This document shows positions 34,617 through 43,844 of a stretch of DNA of 64,000 nt, one piece after another (within the stretch, counting starts at the first letter, position 1; each line of letters begins with the position of its first letter). Under the pieces are notes generated by a model. It saw nothing but the letters and a program-made list of their open reading frames with translations, did not search any database and had not been told where the DNA came from. The translations under genes and the position numbers were made by a program. Source of the DNA: Nocardioides ochotonae (GTDB lineage Bacteria > Actinomycetota > Actinomycetes > Propionibacteriales > Nocardioidaceae); contig NZ_CP061769.1 of NCBI RefSeq assembly GCF_011420305.2, positions 124,001-188,000 on the forward strand, written 5' to 3'.

Positions 34617-34619
34617 GCT
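34614..34619 (+). promoter_or_regulatory. -10 hexamer TATGCT of the MMPL transporter gene
   Basis: TATGCT sits between the two palindromes, so a bound repressor would cover it. The predicted leader is about 57 bases and contains palindrome 2. Confidence 0.5.
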
Positions 34620-34629
34620 TACGTCCGAA

Positions 34630-34650
34630 CACATCCCCCTGGGGGATGTG
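34630..34650. promoter_or_regulatory. Operator-like perfect palindrome 2 (21 bp)
   Basis: The core CATCCCCCTGGGGGATG extends to a perfect 21-bp palindrome about T34640. It lies downstream of the predicted transcription start and repeats the core of palindrome 1. Confidence 0.65.
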
Positions 34651-34682
34651 CCCCCTTGCGTCGAGCACACGAACGGAACGCC

Positions 34683-36887
34683 ATGAGCACCACCCCGGCA
34701 CCCAGCCGTCCCGCGGACCCGCCCGCGCCGTCCCCCAGCCGCCCAGGGCCACTCGGTCGCCTCGGCGTCTGGGTCACCGATCACGGGAAGGTCGTCGGCC
34801 TGGTCTGGCTGCTCGCGGTCATCGGCCTCGGAGCGTTCGCCCCTCAGGTCGAGCACAACCTCTCCGGCGCCGGCTGGCAGGACAGCGGCTCGGAGTCGGT
34901 CGCGGCGCGCGAGCTCGCGCAGGACCACTTCGGCGGCAACGCGTCCTCGGCGATCCAGGTCGTCGTCCGCTCCACCGACGGGCCGGTGACCGAGGGCGAG
35001 GGCCGCGAGGTCCTGGCCGAGGTGACCCGCCTCCTCGAGGCCGAGCCCCGCATCGCTGACGTGGTGGCGCCGACCCCCGGCGCGACCCTCTCCGAGGACG
35101 GCTCCACCGCGATCGTGCTGGCGGGCGCCGGTGCGGACACCAACGAGATGGTGCGCGTGGCCACCGACCTCAAGGGCGAGCTCGGGGACCTCTCCACCGA
35201 GACCGTGCAGGTCAACCCCACCGGTTCCTCGCTGCTCTGGAGCGACTTCAACGAGGCCAACCTCGACGCGATGCTGAAGTCGGAGCTGATGTCGTGGCCG
35301 GTGACGCTCGCGATCCTCGTGCTGGCCTTCGGCGCGCTCGTCGCCGCCGGCCTGCCGCTGCTGCTGACCCTCGCCGGCCTGGTCGCCTCGGCCGGCTCCC
35401 TGGTGCTGATCAACGCGCTCGTGCCGGTCTCGATCTGGGCCTTCAACTTCGCGATGATGTTCGCCCTCGCGCTGGGCATCGACTACGCGCTGTTCCTGGT
35501 CGTGCGCTACCGCGCCGCCCGGGCCGCACGCCGCGGGGCCGCGACGCAGGCCCCCGGAGCCCTCGACGAGCGCGCCGGGCGCCAGCAGGCGATCGCCGAG
35601 ACCATGGACACCGCCGGCAAGGCCGTGCTCCTCTCCGGCCTGACCGTGCTGATCTCGCTGTCCGCGGTGATGCTGGTGCCCTCCCCGGCGTTCCGCTCGA
35701 TGGCCGGCGGCATCATGCTCTCGGTCGTCTTCGTCCTCGCCGCGACGCTCACCCTGCTGCCGCTCGTGCTGTTCAAGCTCGACGACCGCATCAACCGCCT
35801 CGCCCTTCCGTGGGCGCGCAGCGCCGGGCACGGCTCCCCGCGGTTCGCCGCCTGGGGCGAGTGGCTCTGGAAGCGCCCGATCGCCTGGGGCGTCGGCTCG
35901 CTGCTGGTCCTGCTCGCGCTGGCCGCGCCCGTCCTCGGCCTCACCACCGCGATGCCCTCGATCAAGGTGCTGCCCGAGGACGCCTCGGCGCGCATCGGCT
36001 ACGACGTGGTCCAGGACGCCTTCGGTGACGGCGCCCCCGGCACCCTCCAGGTCGTGACCGAGGCCGGTGACGGCGACGCGGCGTACGACGTCCTGGCGCA
36101 GGACTCCGGGATCGCGGGGGTCATGCCGCCGATGCCGGCCGCCGACGACAGCGGCCTGGTGATGCTCCAGGCCGTCCCGACCGTCGACCCGTCCGACCCC
36201 GCGCTCTCCGACACCGTCGACCGGATCCGCGGCGACCTGCCCGCTTCCGCCCTGGTCGGCGGCGCTCCGGTCGAGAACCTCGACCTCAAGACCCAGCTCG
36301 ACGAGTCGACGCCGTTGGTCATCGGCGTGGTCCTGGTCCTCGGCTTCCTGCTCCTGCTGGTGGCCCTGCAGGCGCCGCTGATCTCGCTGCTCGGCACCCT
36401 CGCCAGCCTGCTGTCCACCGCCGCCGCCTTCGGCGTCGCGCGGCTGATCTTCCAGGAGGGGTACGGCGCGGACCTGCTCGGGTTCGAGTCCCAGGGGTTC
36501 CTGGACGCCTGGGCGCCGGTGTTCTTCTTCGCGATGATCTTCGCGATCGCGATGGACTACACCGTCTTCCTGCTGGCCTCGGCGAAGGAGCACTACGAGC
36601 GCACCGGTGACCCGAAGCAGGCGATGGTCGGCTCGCTGGCCCACTCCGGCCGGGTGATCTTCGCGGCCGGAGCGGTGATGGTCGCGGTGTTCTTCACCTT
36701 CGCGCTCTCCGGCCCGATCCCGCCCAAGGAGATGGGCGTGGTCCTCGGCCTGGCCGTGCTGCTCGACGCCTTCCTGGTCCGTCTGGTGCTGCTGCCGGTG
36801 ATGCTCCGCCTCACCGGACGGGCCGCGTGGTACTGCCCCACCTGGCTGCGCCGGGTGCTGCCGAACATCACCTTCGCGCACGACTGA
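34683..36887 (+). CDS. MMPL/RND-family membrane transporter
   Basis: A 734-residue protein of the MmpL group: helix 1 (VVGLVWLLAVIGLGAFAP), a periplasmic loop, five helices, a second loop and six more helices. RND signatures are GIDYALFLVVRYR and FAIAMDYTVFLLASAKEHY, each with the Asp/Tyr pair used for proton relay in MmpL3-like pumps. Such proteins export lipids, siderophores, drugs or metals. ATG 34683 with GGAACG upstream; the ATG at 34656 lies inside the leader. Two GC-rich palindromes at the promoter suggest control by a metal-type repressor. No regulator gene is adjacent. Confidence 0.9.
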   Translation: MSTTPAPSRPADPPAPSPSRPGPLGRLGVWVTDHGKVVGLVWLLAVIGLGAFAPQVEHNLSGAGWQDSGSESVAARELAQDHFGGNASSAIQVVVRSTDGPVTEGEGREVLAEVTRLLEAEPRIADVVAPTPGATLSEDGSTAIVLAGAGADTNEMVRVATDLKGELGDLSTETVQVNPTGSSLLWSDFNEANLDAMLKSELMSWPVTLAILVLAFGALVAAGLPLLLTLAGLVASAGSLVLINALVPVSIWAFNFAMMFALALGIDYALFLVVRYRAARAARRGAATQAPGALDERAGRQQAIAETMDTAGKAVLLSGLTVLISLSAVMLVPSPAFRSMAGGIMLSVVFVLAATLTLLPLVLFKLDDRINRLALPWARSAGHGSPRFAAWGEWLWKRPIAWGVGSLLVLLALAAPVLGLTTAMPSIKVLPEDASARIGYDVVQDAFGDGAPGTLQVVTEAGDGDAAYDVLAQDSGIAGVMPPMPAADDSGLVMLQAVPTVDPSDPALSDTVDRIRGDLPASALVGGAPVENLDLKTQLDESTPLVIGVVLVLGFLLLLVALQAPLISLLGTLASLLSTAAAFGVARLIFQEGYGADLLGFESQGFLDAWAPVFFFAMIFAIAMDYTVFLLASAKEHYERTGDPKQAMVGSLAHSGRVIFAAGAVMVAVFFTFALSGPIPPKEMGVVLGLAVLLDAFLVRLVLLPVMLRLTGRAAWYCPTWLRRVLPNITFAHD

Positions 36888-36902
36888 GCCAACCCGCTCC
36901 GC

Positions 36903-36947
36903 ACGCGGTCCTCACCTCCCGCCCCGATCGGGAGGTGAGAACCGCGT
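36903..36947. terminator. Long hairpin after the MMPL gene
   Basis: ACGCGGT-C-CTCACCTCCCG pairs with CGGGAGGTGAG-A-ACCGCGT (18 bp, one mismatch, 7-base loop). It starts 16 bases after the stop. No T tract follows, so it may be a factor-dependent terminator or an mRNA 3'-end stabiliser. Confidence 0.55.
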
Positions 36948-37012
36948 CGTCACGGGGAAGAGGATCCGCGGCGGGTCGACCCGCGCGCAGGCGAGGAACC
37001 GGGGGGTGGACG

Positions 37013-38194
37013 ATGAGCGGCAGCCGTGCCGAGCTGTTGGCCGAGCAGCAGGACCGCCTGGCCGACCTCGAGCGCCGGCTCACCTCGGTGCGCCGGCTGC
37101 TGCTCCCCGGGCTGGTCCAGGCCCTCGCGCTGGCGATCGGCCTCCTGGCGGTCGACGAGCTGAGGCGCGACCCCGGCGCCGTCGGGTGGCAGGTGGCCGG
37201 CGGGGTCGCGGCCGCCCTGCTGGCGGTGGTGCTGGTCCGCCACGGCGTGGGCACCCGCGCCCTCGAGCGTGAGGTGCGGCACTGGGCCGACCTCGACCGC
37301 ACGGCCGCGGCGCGCGCACTGCCGCCGGGCGAGCTGCGGATTGCCGAGCGCGACCTGCGCACCGTCCACGACGCCCGCGACGACGCGGACCTGCCTGCCG
37401 TCGCCGCCGACCGGGCGCTGGCCGCCGGGCGGCACGTCCGCGACCTGCGCCTGGTGCCGGGGCCTGTCCTCGCCGCCGCTCCGGCGGCGCTCGGTCTGGC
37501 GCTCCTCCTCGGTCCGCTGCTCGACGACGCCCCCTGGGCCGCGCGGCTGGTGGGCATCGCCGTCGGCGGCGGCTGCCTGGTCTCCGCCCTGGGCGCCTGG
37601 GTGACCATGATCCGGGAGTCCCTGCGCCGACAGGGGGTCCTCAACCGGGCCGGGGTGGAGCGTGAGGCCTACCTCGCCCGGGCGCGCGCCCTCGGCACGG
37701 CCGCCGCGCCGCCCGACCCGCAGCTCCCGCGCTGGGCGCGACGGCTGGCCCAGTCGGTGGTCGCCGCGCTGCTCGGACTGCTCTGGGGCTGGTTGCTCGG
37801 CGGTGCCACGCTGACCGTGATGATCGCTGCCACGCTCGCGCTCGCCGGTGTGGTCGCGCCGCTGGCCGTGCGCCGGGCCCAGGCACGCGCGCCCCACGTC
37901 GTACCCCTCGGGGCCGGGGGCACGGACCTGCTCCACGGCGCGGGATCCGGCCGGGTCCGCATCGAGCCGGTCGCCGCCGGGCTGCGCCTGGTGCCGCTCG
38001 ACGACGGGGTCGCCCCGGTGCTGCTGGGCGCCGACGACATCCTCGCCGTCGAGCCGGCCAACCTGCCGCAGCTCGGGGCGCCCGACGGGGTGGTCGTGGT
38101 GACCCACACCGACCCCGTCGTGCTCGGGGGCCGCGACATCCGCGGCCTGCTCCTCCCGCTCGCCCCACCCGCCGGCGGCGTCCCGACGCGCTGA
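37013..38194 (+). CDS. Uncharacterised membrane protein (393 residues)
   Basis: I do not recognise the family. An N-terminal amphipathic helix ([20 protein letters not shown]) is followed by two hydrophobic segments, an acidic soluble stretch (~85-140), two more helices, a charged stretch and a final pair ([34 protein letters not shown]). The C-terminal ~100 residues form a soluble beta-rich domain. ATG 37013 has GGGGGGTGG directly upstream. Separated from the MMPL gene by the long hairpin; ynfA follows after 17 bases. Confidence 0.7.
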   Translation: MSGSRAELLAEQQDRLADLERRLTSVRRLLLPGLVQALALAIGLLAVDELRRDPGAVGWQVAGGVAAALLAVVLVRHGVGTRALEREVRHWADLDRTAAARALPPGELRIAERDLRTVHDARDDADLPAVAADRALAAGRHVRDLRLVPGPVLAAAPAALGLALLLGPLLDDAPWAARLVGIAVGGGCLVSALGAWVTMIRESLRRQGVLNRAGVEREAYLARARALGTAAAPPDPQLPRWARRLAQSVVAALLGLLWGWLLGGATLTVMIAATLALAGVVAPLAVRRAQARAPHVVPLGAGGTDLLHGAGSGRVRIEPVAAGLRLVPLDDGVAPVLLGADDILAVEPANLPQLGAPDGVVVVTHTDPVVLGGRDIRGLLLPLAPPAGGVPTR

Positions 38195-38211
38195 GGCGAC
38201 ACAATGCGCGC

Positions 38212-38547
38212 ATGGACATCGCGCGCTCGCTGCCGCTCTTCGTGCTCGCCGCCGTGGCCGAGATCGGCGGCGCCTGGCTGGTCTGGCAGGGCGTGCGTGA
38301 GCAGCGCGGCCTGCTGTGGGTCGGCGCCGGCTTCGTCGCCCTCGGGCTCTACGGGCTGGTCGCCACCCTCCAGCCGGACGCCAACTTCGGCCGGGTGCTC
38401 GCGGCGTACGGCGGGGTCTTCGTCGCCGGCTCCCTGGCCTGGGGGATGCTCGTCGACGGCTTCCGCCCGGACCGGTACGACGTGGCCGGCGCGCTGGTCT
38501 GCCTGGTCGGCGTCGCGGTGATCATGTACGCCCCGCGCACGGCCTGA
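38212..38547 (+). CDS. ynfA: YnfA (UPF0060) family membrane protein
   Basis: A 111-residue four-helix membrane protein. [40 protein letters not shown] and [21 protein letters not shown] are diagnostic of YnfA. The family is related to small multidrug resistance pumps, and some members have been linked to drug efflux; the role here is unknown. ATG start, with CACAAT six bases upstream. Confidence 0.9.
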   Translation: MDIARSLPLFVLAAVAEIGGAWLVWQGVREQRGLLWVGAGFVALGLYGLVATLQPDANFGRVLAAYGGVFVAGSLAWGMLVDGFRPDRYDVAGALVCLVGVAVIMYAPRTA

Positions 38548-38609
38548 GCTGTCTCGTCGCGGGCGCGTCCCGCGGCCGCGCGGGCCGCGGGTCGGGCACA
38601 GTGACGCCC

Positions 38610-39137
38610 GTGAACCTGATCGAGTTCGAGGGCAAGCGCCCCTCCGTGCACCCCGACGCCTGGATCGCCCCGACCGCCACGCTGATCGGCGACGTGACGG
38701 TCGAGGCCGGCGCCAGCGTCTGGTACGGCGCGGTGCTGCGCGGCGACGTCGACGCGATCGTCATCGGAGCCGGGACCAACGTGCAGGACAACACCGTGCT
38801 GCACGCCGGCCCGGGGGAGTCGTTGGTGATCGGCGCGAACAGCACCGTCGGGCACTCCTGCATGGTCCACTGCGCCGAGGTCGGGGAGGGATCGCTGATC
38901 GGCAACGGCGCGATCGTGCTGGACGGCGCCCGGGTCGGCGCGGGCACCCTGGTTGCGGCGGGCGCGGTCGTCACCCCGGGGACCACCGTCGGCGACGGGG
39001 TCGTGGTCGGCGGCACCCCGGCCCGGGTGCTGCGCTCGATCGCGGGCACCCCGTTGGCCGCGCTGGTCGCGGCCAACGCGCCGTACTACGTCGAGCTCGC
39101 GCAGCGGCACCGCGACGGCGCGCAGCTGGTGACCTGA
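38610..39137 (+). CDS. Gamma-class carbonic anhydrase-like protein
   Basis: A 175-residue left-handed beta-helix protein with hexapeptide repeats (IGDVTVEAGASVWYGAVLRG, GDVDAIVIGAGTNVQDN). Three metal-ligand histidines are seen: His65, His82 and His87 (HAGPGE, GHSCMVH). Gamma-CA homologues hydrate CO2 or are inactive structural relatives (PaaY/CaiE types). GTG start, with CACAGT seven bases upstream. Earlier in-frame starts lie inside ynfA and were rejected. Confidence 0.88.
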   Translation: MNLIEFEGKRPSVHPDAWIAPTATLIGDVTVEAGASVWYGAVLRGDVDAIVIGAGTNVQDNTVLHAGPGESLVIGANSTVGHSCMVHCAEVGEGSLIGNGAIVLDGARVGAGTLVAAGAVVTPGTTVGDGVVVGGTPARVLRSIAGTPLAALVAANAPYYVELAQRHRDGAQLVT

Positions 39138-39233
39138 CCCCGGCCACCGCTCGCTCGACCCGCCCGGCCGATCCGGTCGGGCGAGTGGTCCCGGTCACAG
39201 GGATCGGGGCGGTCGGCTCGTCGCGCCGGTTCC

Positions 39234-39239
39234 TACCGT
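39234..39239 (+). promoter_or_regulatory. -10 hexamer TACCGT of the flavin oxidoreductase gene (leaderless)
   Basis: TACCGT, six bases, then GTG 39246. Confidence 0.52.
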
Positions 39240-39245
39240 GGCGCG

Positions 39246-41366
39246 GTGCGCACCCAGACCGAGTTCCCCCGTCTCCTCGCCCCCGGCCGGATCGGCCCGA
39301 TCACACTGCCCAACCGGGTGCTGCTGCCCGCCATGGACATGAACCTGTGCGAGGACGGGGTGATCCACGAGGGCGACATCGTCCACTACGCGCGGCGCGC
39401 GAAGGGCGGCGTCGGGATGGTCATCACCGGTGCCAGCGCGGTGGCCTACCCGGTCGGCGCGACCAGCCGCAAGGAGCCGGGTCTCTCCGACGACCGGTTC
39501 CTGCCGGGGCTCACCGCGCTCGCCGACGCCGTGCACGCCGCCGGGTCGCTGCTCTGCGTGCAGGCCACCCACCACAGCAAGGTCGCGCGCATCGACACCG
39601 CCGACGGGCGCCCGATGCTGGTGCCCTCCGAGCCGCGCGTGGAGCGCGACCTGAGCGCGCTGGCCGACAACACCCGCGACGAGCTGGTCGCGATGGCGGC
39701 GGTCAACGAGGGCAACCAGCCCAGCTACCACGAGGCGACCGAGGAGGACTTGGCCTGGGCGGTCGGGCAGTTCGTCGGCGCCGCGCGCCGGGTGCTCGCC
39801 TCGGGCGCCGACGCGATCGAGATCCACGCCGCCCACGGCTACCTGCTCGGCAGCTTCCTCGCCTCCGCCGACAACCGGCGTACCGACCGCTACGGCGGCT
39901 CGCTGGAGAACCGCGCCCGGCTGGCGTGCGAGGTGATCGCCGCCGTGCGTGCGGAGGTCGGCGACGGCCTGGCGATCCTGGTCCGCGTCGCGGGCAAGGA
40001 GTACGGCGAGGAGGGCGCGCTCAGCACCGAGGAGGCGGTGGCCGCCTCGCGGCTCTTCGAGGCCGCCGGCGCCGACGCGATCCACGTGACCGGCTGGGCG
40101 CGCAACCCGTTCCGCGACTTCACCGAGGGTCCGCTGCCGTCGGAGGTGGCGGCGTACCGCTCCTTCGCGCGGGCCGTGAAGGACGCCGTGGGCATCCCGG
40201 TCATCACCGTCGGACGGGTGCTGCCCGAGGTGGGCGAGGAGATCCTGGCCGCCGGCGACGCCGACTTCGTGGCGATGGGACGCCAGCTGCTGGCCGACCC
40301 CGACCTGGTGAACAAGCTGCGTGCCGGCGACCGGGCGCGGGTGCGCCCGTGCATCAACTGCTACGTCTGCGTGGAGCAGAACTTCTGGGACGGTACGCCG
40401 ATCTGCGCGGTCAACCCGGCGCTCGGCGACGAGGCGGCCGGCGACCTGGTGCCGGCGACCACGCCGCGTCACGTGGTGGTCGTCGGCGGCGGGCCCGGCG
40501 GCATGGAGTCGGCCCGGGTGGCGCGCGAGCGCGGGCACCGGGTGACGCTGCTGGAGGCCGGCGACCGGCTGGGTGGCTCGGCGTGGTTCTCCCAGCTGAC
40601 CACCCCCGCCAACGGGCCGCTGCTGGACTGGCAGGGCCATGAGCTGCGCCGCCTCGGCGTCGACGTGCGCCTCAAGCACCGCGCGACTCCCGACACGATC
40701 GCGGCGCTGGCGCCGGACGCGGTGGTGCTGGCCACCGGCGCGCACCGCGGGCGCCCCGGCGTACCCGGTGCGGACCTGCCGCACGTGCACACCGGCGACA
40801 GCCTGCGCGCCCTGCTCACCGGCAGCGGCGACGCCGGCGGCACCAAGGCGCTGCTGCGTCTCGCCGGCGCCGCCGGCCGACTGACGCGCGCCACCCGCAG
40901 CCCGGAGCTGATCCGCGAGGCGACGCGCCGCTTCCTTCCCGTCGGCTCCGACGTCGTGGTGATCGGCGGCTCGCTGGTCGGTCTGGAGCTCGCGGAGTTC
41001 CTCGCCGAGCGCGGCAAGCAGGTGACGATCCTCGAGGAGGGCGCCCAGCTCGGCCTGCCGATGGCGATGCCGCGCCGCTGGACCGCCGTACGACGGGCCG
41101 GTGAGCACGGCGTCACCGCCGTGCGCGGCGCCCACGTCGTCGAGATCACCGGGTCCGAGGTGCGCTACCGGGTCGGCGAGGACGCGGCGATCAAGACCGC
41201 CCCGGCCGACCTGGTCGTCGTCGCCTCCGAGGTGGCCGCGGGTGCCCCGCTCGCCGACGAGCTCGCCGCCCGCGGCATCAAGGTCGAGGTGGTCGGCGAT
41301 GCCGCCGACGTCGGCTACATCCAGGGGGCGATCCACTCCGCGTGGCGGGTGGCCGCCACCCTCTGA
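39246..41366 (+). CDS. 2,4-dienoyl-CoA reductase-like flavin/iron-sulfur oxidoreductase
   Basis: A 706-residue protein with the FadH architecture. An old-yellow-enzyme TIM barrel (~1-340; LPNRVLLPAMDMN, HAAHGYLLGSFLA, NRRTDRYGGS) is followed by a 4Fe-4S segment (Cys369, Cys372, Cys375, Cys387) and FAD/NAD(P)-binding Rossmann domains (HVVVVGGGPGGMESARVA near 415; VVVIGGSLVGLELAEFLAE near 570). Family members reduce dienoyl-CoA, trimethylamine-type or other unsaturated substrates. The cysteine spacing CX2CX2CX11C differs slightly from the FadH CX2CX3CX11C. The substrate is unknown; steroid or fatty-acid breakdown is plausible given other genes here. GTG start. Confidence 0.87.
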   Translation: MRTQTEFPRLLAPGRIGPITLPNRVLLPAMDMNLCEDGVIHEGDIVHYARRAKGGVGMVITGASAVAYPVGATSRKEPGLSDDRFLPGLTALADAVHAAGSLLCVQATHHSKVARIDTADGRPMLVPSEPRVERDLSALADNTRDELVAMAAVNEGNQPSYHEATEEDLAWAVGQFVGAARRVLASGADAIEIHAAHGYLLGSFLASADNRRTDRYGGSLENRARLACEVIAAVRAEVGDGLAILVRVAGKEYGEEGALSTEEAVAASRLFEAAGADAIHVTGWARNPFRDFTEGPLPSEVAAYRSFARAVKDAVGIPVITVGRVLPEVGEEILAAGDADFVAMGRQLLADPDLVNKLRAGDRARVRPCINCYVCVEQNFWDGTPICAVNPALGDEAAGDLVPATTPRHVVVVGGGPGGMESARVARERGHRVTLLEAGDRLGGSAWFSQLTTPANGPLLDWQGHELRRLGVDVRLKHRATPDTIAALAPDAVVLATGAHRGRPGVPGADLPHVHTGDSLRALLTGSGDAGGTKALLRLAGAAGRLTRATRSPELIREATRRFLPVGSDVVVIGGSLVGLELAEFLAERGKQVTILEEGAQLGLPMAMPRRWTAVRRAGEHGVTAVRGAHVVEITGSEVRYRVGEDAAIKTAPADLVVVASEVAAGAPLADELAARGIKVEVVGDAADVGYIQGAIHSAWRVAATL

Positions 41367-41491
41367 GGGCGCGGCGCCCGGCTGCCCGGCCGCCTGTGGT
41401 TCGGCGTGCCGGGGTCGGTGTCCTTCCGCAGTTACCGACGACCCCCGCCATCGGCCCACCACCCCGCCCGCCCTGCGGCAGGATGGGCCGC

Positions 41492-42364
41492 ATGCCTTCC
41501 GCGCCCTGGTTCACCTCGCCCGCCGACGCGATCGAGCGGTTGGGGGAGGCGGGCTATCTCGCCGACGCCGCCACCGGCACCACGGCGTACCTCGCCGGGG
41601 CGCTGGAGAAGCCGCTGCTCATCGAGGGCCCGGCAGGCGTCGGCAAGACCGAGCTGGCGAAGGCGGTCGCGCGCGCCGCGGGCGCGGAGCTGGTGCGGCT
41701 GCAGTGCTACGAGGGGCTCGACGAGGCCCGGGCGCTGTACGAGTGGAACTACAAGAAGCAGCTCCTCGCGATCCAGGCCAGCGGCGGCGAGCAGTCCTGG
41801 GACCGCACCCACGACGAGATCTTCACCGAGGAGTTCTTGTTGACCCGCCCGCTGCTGAGCGCGATCCGGCGCGAGGAGCCGACGGTGCTGCTCATCGACG
41901 AGGTCGACAAGACCGACGTCGAGGTCGAGGGGCTGCTGCTCGAGGTGCTCTCGGACTTCCAGGTGACGATCCCCGAGCTGGGCACGATCAGCGCCGTACG
42001 ACGCCCGTTCGTGGTGCTGACCTCCAACGCCACCCGCGAGCTGTCCGAGGCGGTCAAGCGTCGCTGCCTGTTCCTGCACCTGGACTACCCCGACGCCGCG
42101 CGGGAGCGGGAGATCATCACCGCCGCGGTCCCCGGCCTCGACGACGCCGTCGCCACCCAGCTGGTCGAGGTGGTCGCCCGGCTGCGCGACCTCGAGCTGC
42201 GCAAGGCGCCCTCGATCGCGGAGTCGATCGACTGGGCGCGCACCCTGCTCGCCCTGGAGATCGACGACCTCGACGACGCGGCGGTGGACGCCACGCTCGG
42301 CGTGGTCCTCAAGCACGTGTCCGACACCGAGCGGGCCGTGCGGGAGCTGAAGCTGCGGCGATGA
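41492..42364 (+). CDS. MoxR-family AAA+ ATPase
   Basis: A 290-residue AAA+ protein. Walker A is GPAGVGKTELAKA near 46, Walker B LLIDEVDKTD, and sensor 1 VVLTSNATREL. MoxR ATPases act as chaperones for assembly or metal insertion of a partner enzyme, together with a VWA-domain protein. The ATG overlaps nothing upstream (CAGGAT seven bases before it). Its stop overlaps the VWA gene in ATGA, the typical MoxR/VWA pair. The client enzyme is not evident nearby; in CO-dehydrogenase loci the pair corresponds to CoxD/CoxE. Confidence 0.88.
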   Translation: MPSAPWFTSPADAIERLGEAGYLADAATGTTAYLAGALEKPLLIEGPAGVGKTELAKAVARAAGAELVRLQCYEGLDEARALYEWNYKKQLLAIQASGGEQSWDRTHDEIFTEEFLLTRPLLSAIRREEPTVLLIDEVDKTDVEVEGLLLEVLSDFQVTIPELGTISAVRRPFVVLTSNATRELSEAVKRRCLFLHLDYPDAAREREIITAAVPGLDDAVATQLVEVVARLRDLELRKAPSIAESIDWARTLLALEIDDLDDAAVDATLGVVLKHVSDTERAVRELKLRR

Positions 42365-43764
42365 GCCTCCTGGACCGCCACCTCTCCTTCCTCGAGGCGC
42401 TGCGCGGGGCGGGCCTCCCGGTCTCCCTCGCCGAGGACCTCGACGCCGTCGCGGCGCTCACCGCGGTGACCTGGGAGGACCGGGCGCTGGTGCGCGAGGC
42501 CTACGCCGCCACGCTGGTCAAGCGGCGCACCCAGCGGCCGACCTTCGACACCCTCTTCGACCTGTGGTTCCCGCGCCTGGTCGGGGAGGGGTACGCCGGC
42601 GACCCGGACGCCGACCCCCGAGCCGACGACGCGCCCTCGCCCGGGCAGGTCCGCGACGGCGCGGCGGCGCTGGAGTCGCTGCGAGGCCGGCTGGTCGAGG
42701 CCCTGGCCGCGAGCGAGGACGCGGCGGCGGCCGAGGCCACCACGGAGTTCGCCGTCGAGGCGATCGGCACCTTCGGGCGGCTGCCCGGGGCCGCCGGGCG
42801 CGGGTCGCCCGCCTGGTCGTCGTACGCCGCGCTCCAGCGGGTCGCCCCCGAGCAGCTCGTCGAGCGCCTGGTCCGCGCGCTGCTGGTGGCCGGGACCGAC
42901 CAGGAGCGCGCCCGGCGCACGGCCGCCCGCCGCATCGGCGCCTTCACCGCGGCCGCGGAGGCCGAGGCGCGGCGGCGTACCGCGGAGGAGAAGGGGGCCG
43001 CCCACGTCGCGCGCACCGCCGTGCGGGCCACCATCGACCAGCTCGACTTCCTCTCCGCGCGGCGCTCCGACCTCGACGAGCTGCGCCGCCAGGTGCACCC
43101 GCTGGCGCGCCGACTGGCCACCCGGCTGACCCAGGAGCACCACGCGCAACGTCGCGGCCCGGTCGACTTCCGGCGCACCGTGCGGGCCTCGCTCTCCACC
43201 GGCGGTGTGCCCCTGGAGACCCGCCACAAGCCCAAGCGGCCGCACCGCACCGACCTGGTGGTGCTGTGCGACGTGAGCGGGTCGGTGGCCAACTTCGCGC
43301 AGTTCACGCTGCTGCTGGTGCTCGCGCTGCGCGACCAGTTCCAGAACCTGCGCGCGTTCACCTTCGTCGACCAGGTCCACGAGGTGACCCATCACCTGCG
43401 CCCGCAGGCCGACCCGGCCGAGGTGATGGCCGACCTGGCCGCCAGCGCGTCGCACGCCGCGCTGTGGGGGCGCACCAGCTATGGCCGCGCGTTCACCCGC
43501 TTCGCCGAGGAGCACGCCGACGCGCTCGGGCCGCGGTCGTCCCTGCTGATCCTCGGCGACGCGCGCTCCAACCACGGCGACCTGGCCCTCGGCGCGCTGC
43601 GGGAGATGGCCGGGTCCGCGCGGCACGCCTGGTGGCTCAACCCCGAGCACCGCCGGCAGTGGGACACCGGCGACTCCGCCGCCAGCGCGTACGGCGAGGT
43701 CGTCGACATGGTGGAGTGCCGCAACCTCACCCAGCTCTCCGACTTCGTCCACGACCTGCTCTGA
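42361..43764 (+). CDS. VWA-domain protein, CoxE-like
   Basis: A 467-residue protein. The C-terminal von Willebrand A domain carries the MIDAS site DVSGS near 304 (LVVLCDVSGSVANFAQFTLL), the Thr-containing loop RTSYGRAF and ILGDARSNHGD. The N-terminal ~250 residues are helical and charged, as in CoxE. It is expected to bind metal and work with the MoxR ATPase with which it overlaps by 4 bases. A repeat array starts about 12 bases after the stop. Confidence 0.87.
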   Translation: MSLLDRHLSFLEALRGAGLPVSLAEDLDAVAALTAVTWEDRALVREAYAATLVKRRTQRPTFDTLFDLWFPRLVGEGYAGDPDADPRADDAPSPGQVRDGAAALESLRGRLVEALAASEDAAAAEATTEFAVEAIGTFGRLPGAAGRGSPAWSSYAALQRVAPEQLVERLVRALLVAGTDQERARRTAARRIGAFTAAAEAEARRRTAEEKGAAHVARTAVRATIDQLDFLSARRSDLDELRRQVHPLARRLATRLTQEHHAQRRGPVDFRRTVRASLSTGGVPLETRHKPKRPHRTDLVVLCDVSGSVANFAQFTLLLVLALRDQFQNLRAFTFVDQVHEVTHHLRPQADPAEVMADLAASASHAALWGRTSYGRAFTRFAEEHADALGPRSSLLILGDARSNHGDLALGALREMAGSARHAWWLNPEHRRQWDTGDSAASAYGEVVDMVECRNLTQLSDFVHDLL

Positions 43765-43776
43765 GCCGCGCCGGCC

Positions 43777-43844
43777 GCCACAAGGACCGACTCGCGCAAC
43801 CACAAGGACCGACTCGCGCAACCATCAGGGCCGACTCGGGAGGG
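43777..43844. repeat. Intergenic 22-bp-period repeat element, copy C
   Basis: Three units have GACTC cores at 43789, 43811 and 43833, exactly 22 bases apart. The first two units are almost identical. The third ends in the terminal variant CGACTCGGGAGGGT, which abuts the aminotransferase stop codon. It fills the gap between convergent genes. Confidence 0.82.

Noticed and set aside
34656..34682. MMPL gene start at ATG 34656
   Set aside because: It adds nine residues from the leader and has no ribosome site; ATG 34683 fits the usual short N-terminus better.
43777..43844. 22-bp arrays as a CRISPR
   Set aside because: Units are contiguous with no unique spacers, only three per array, and no cas genes are present.
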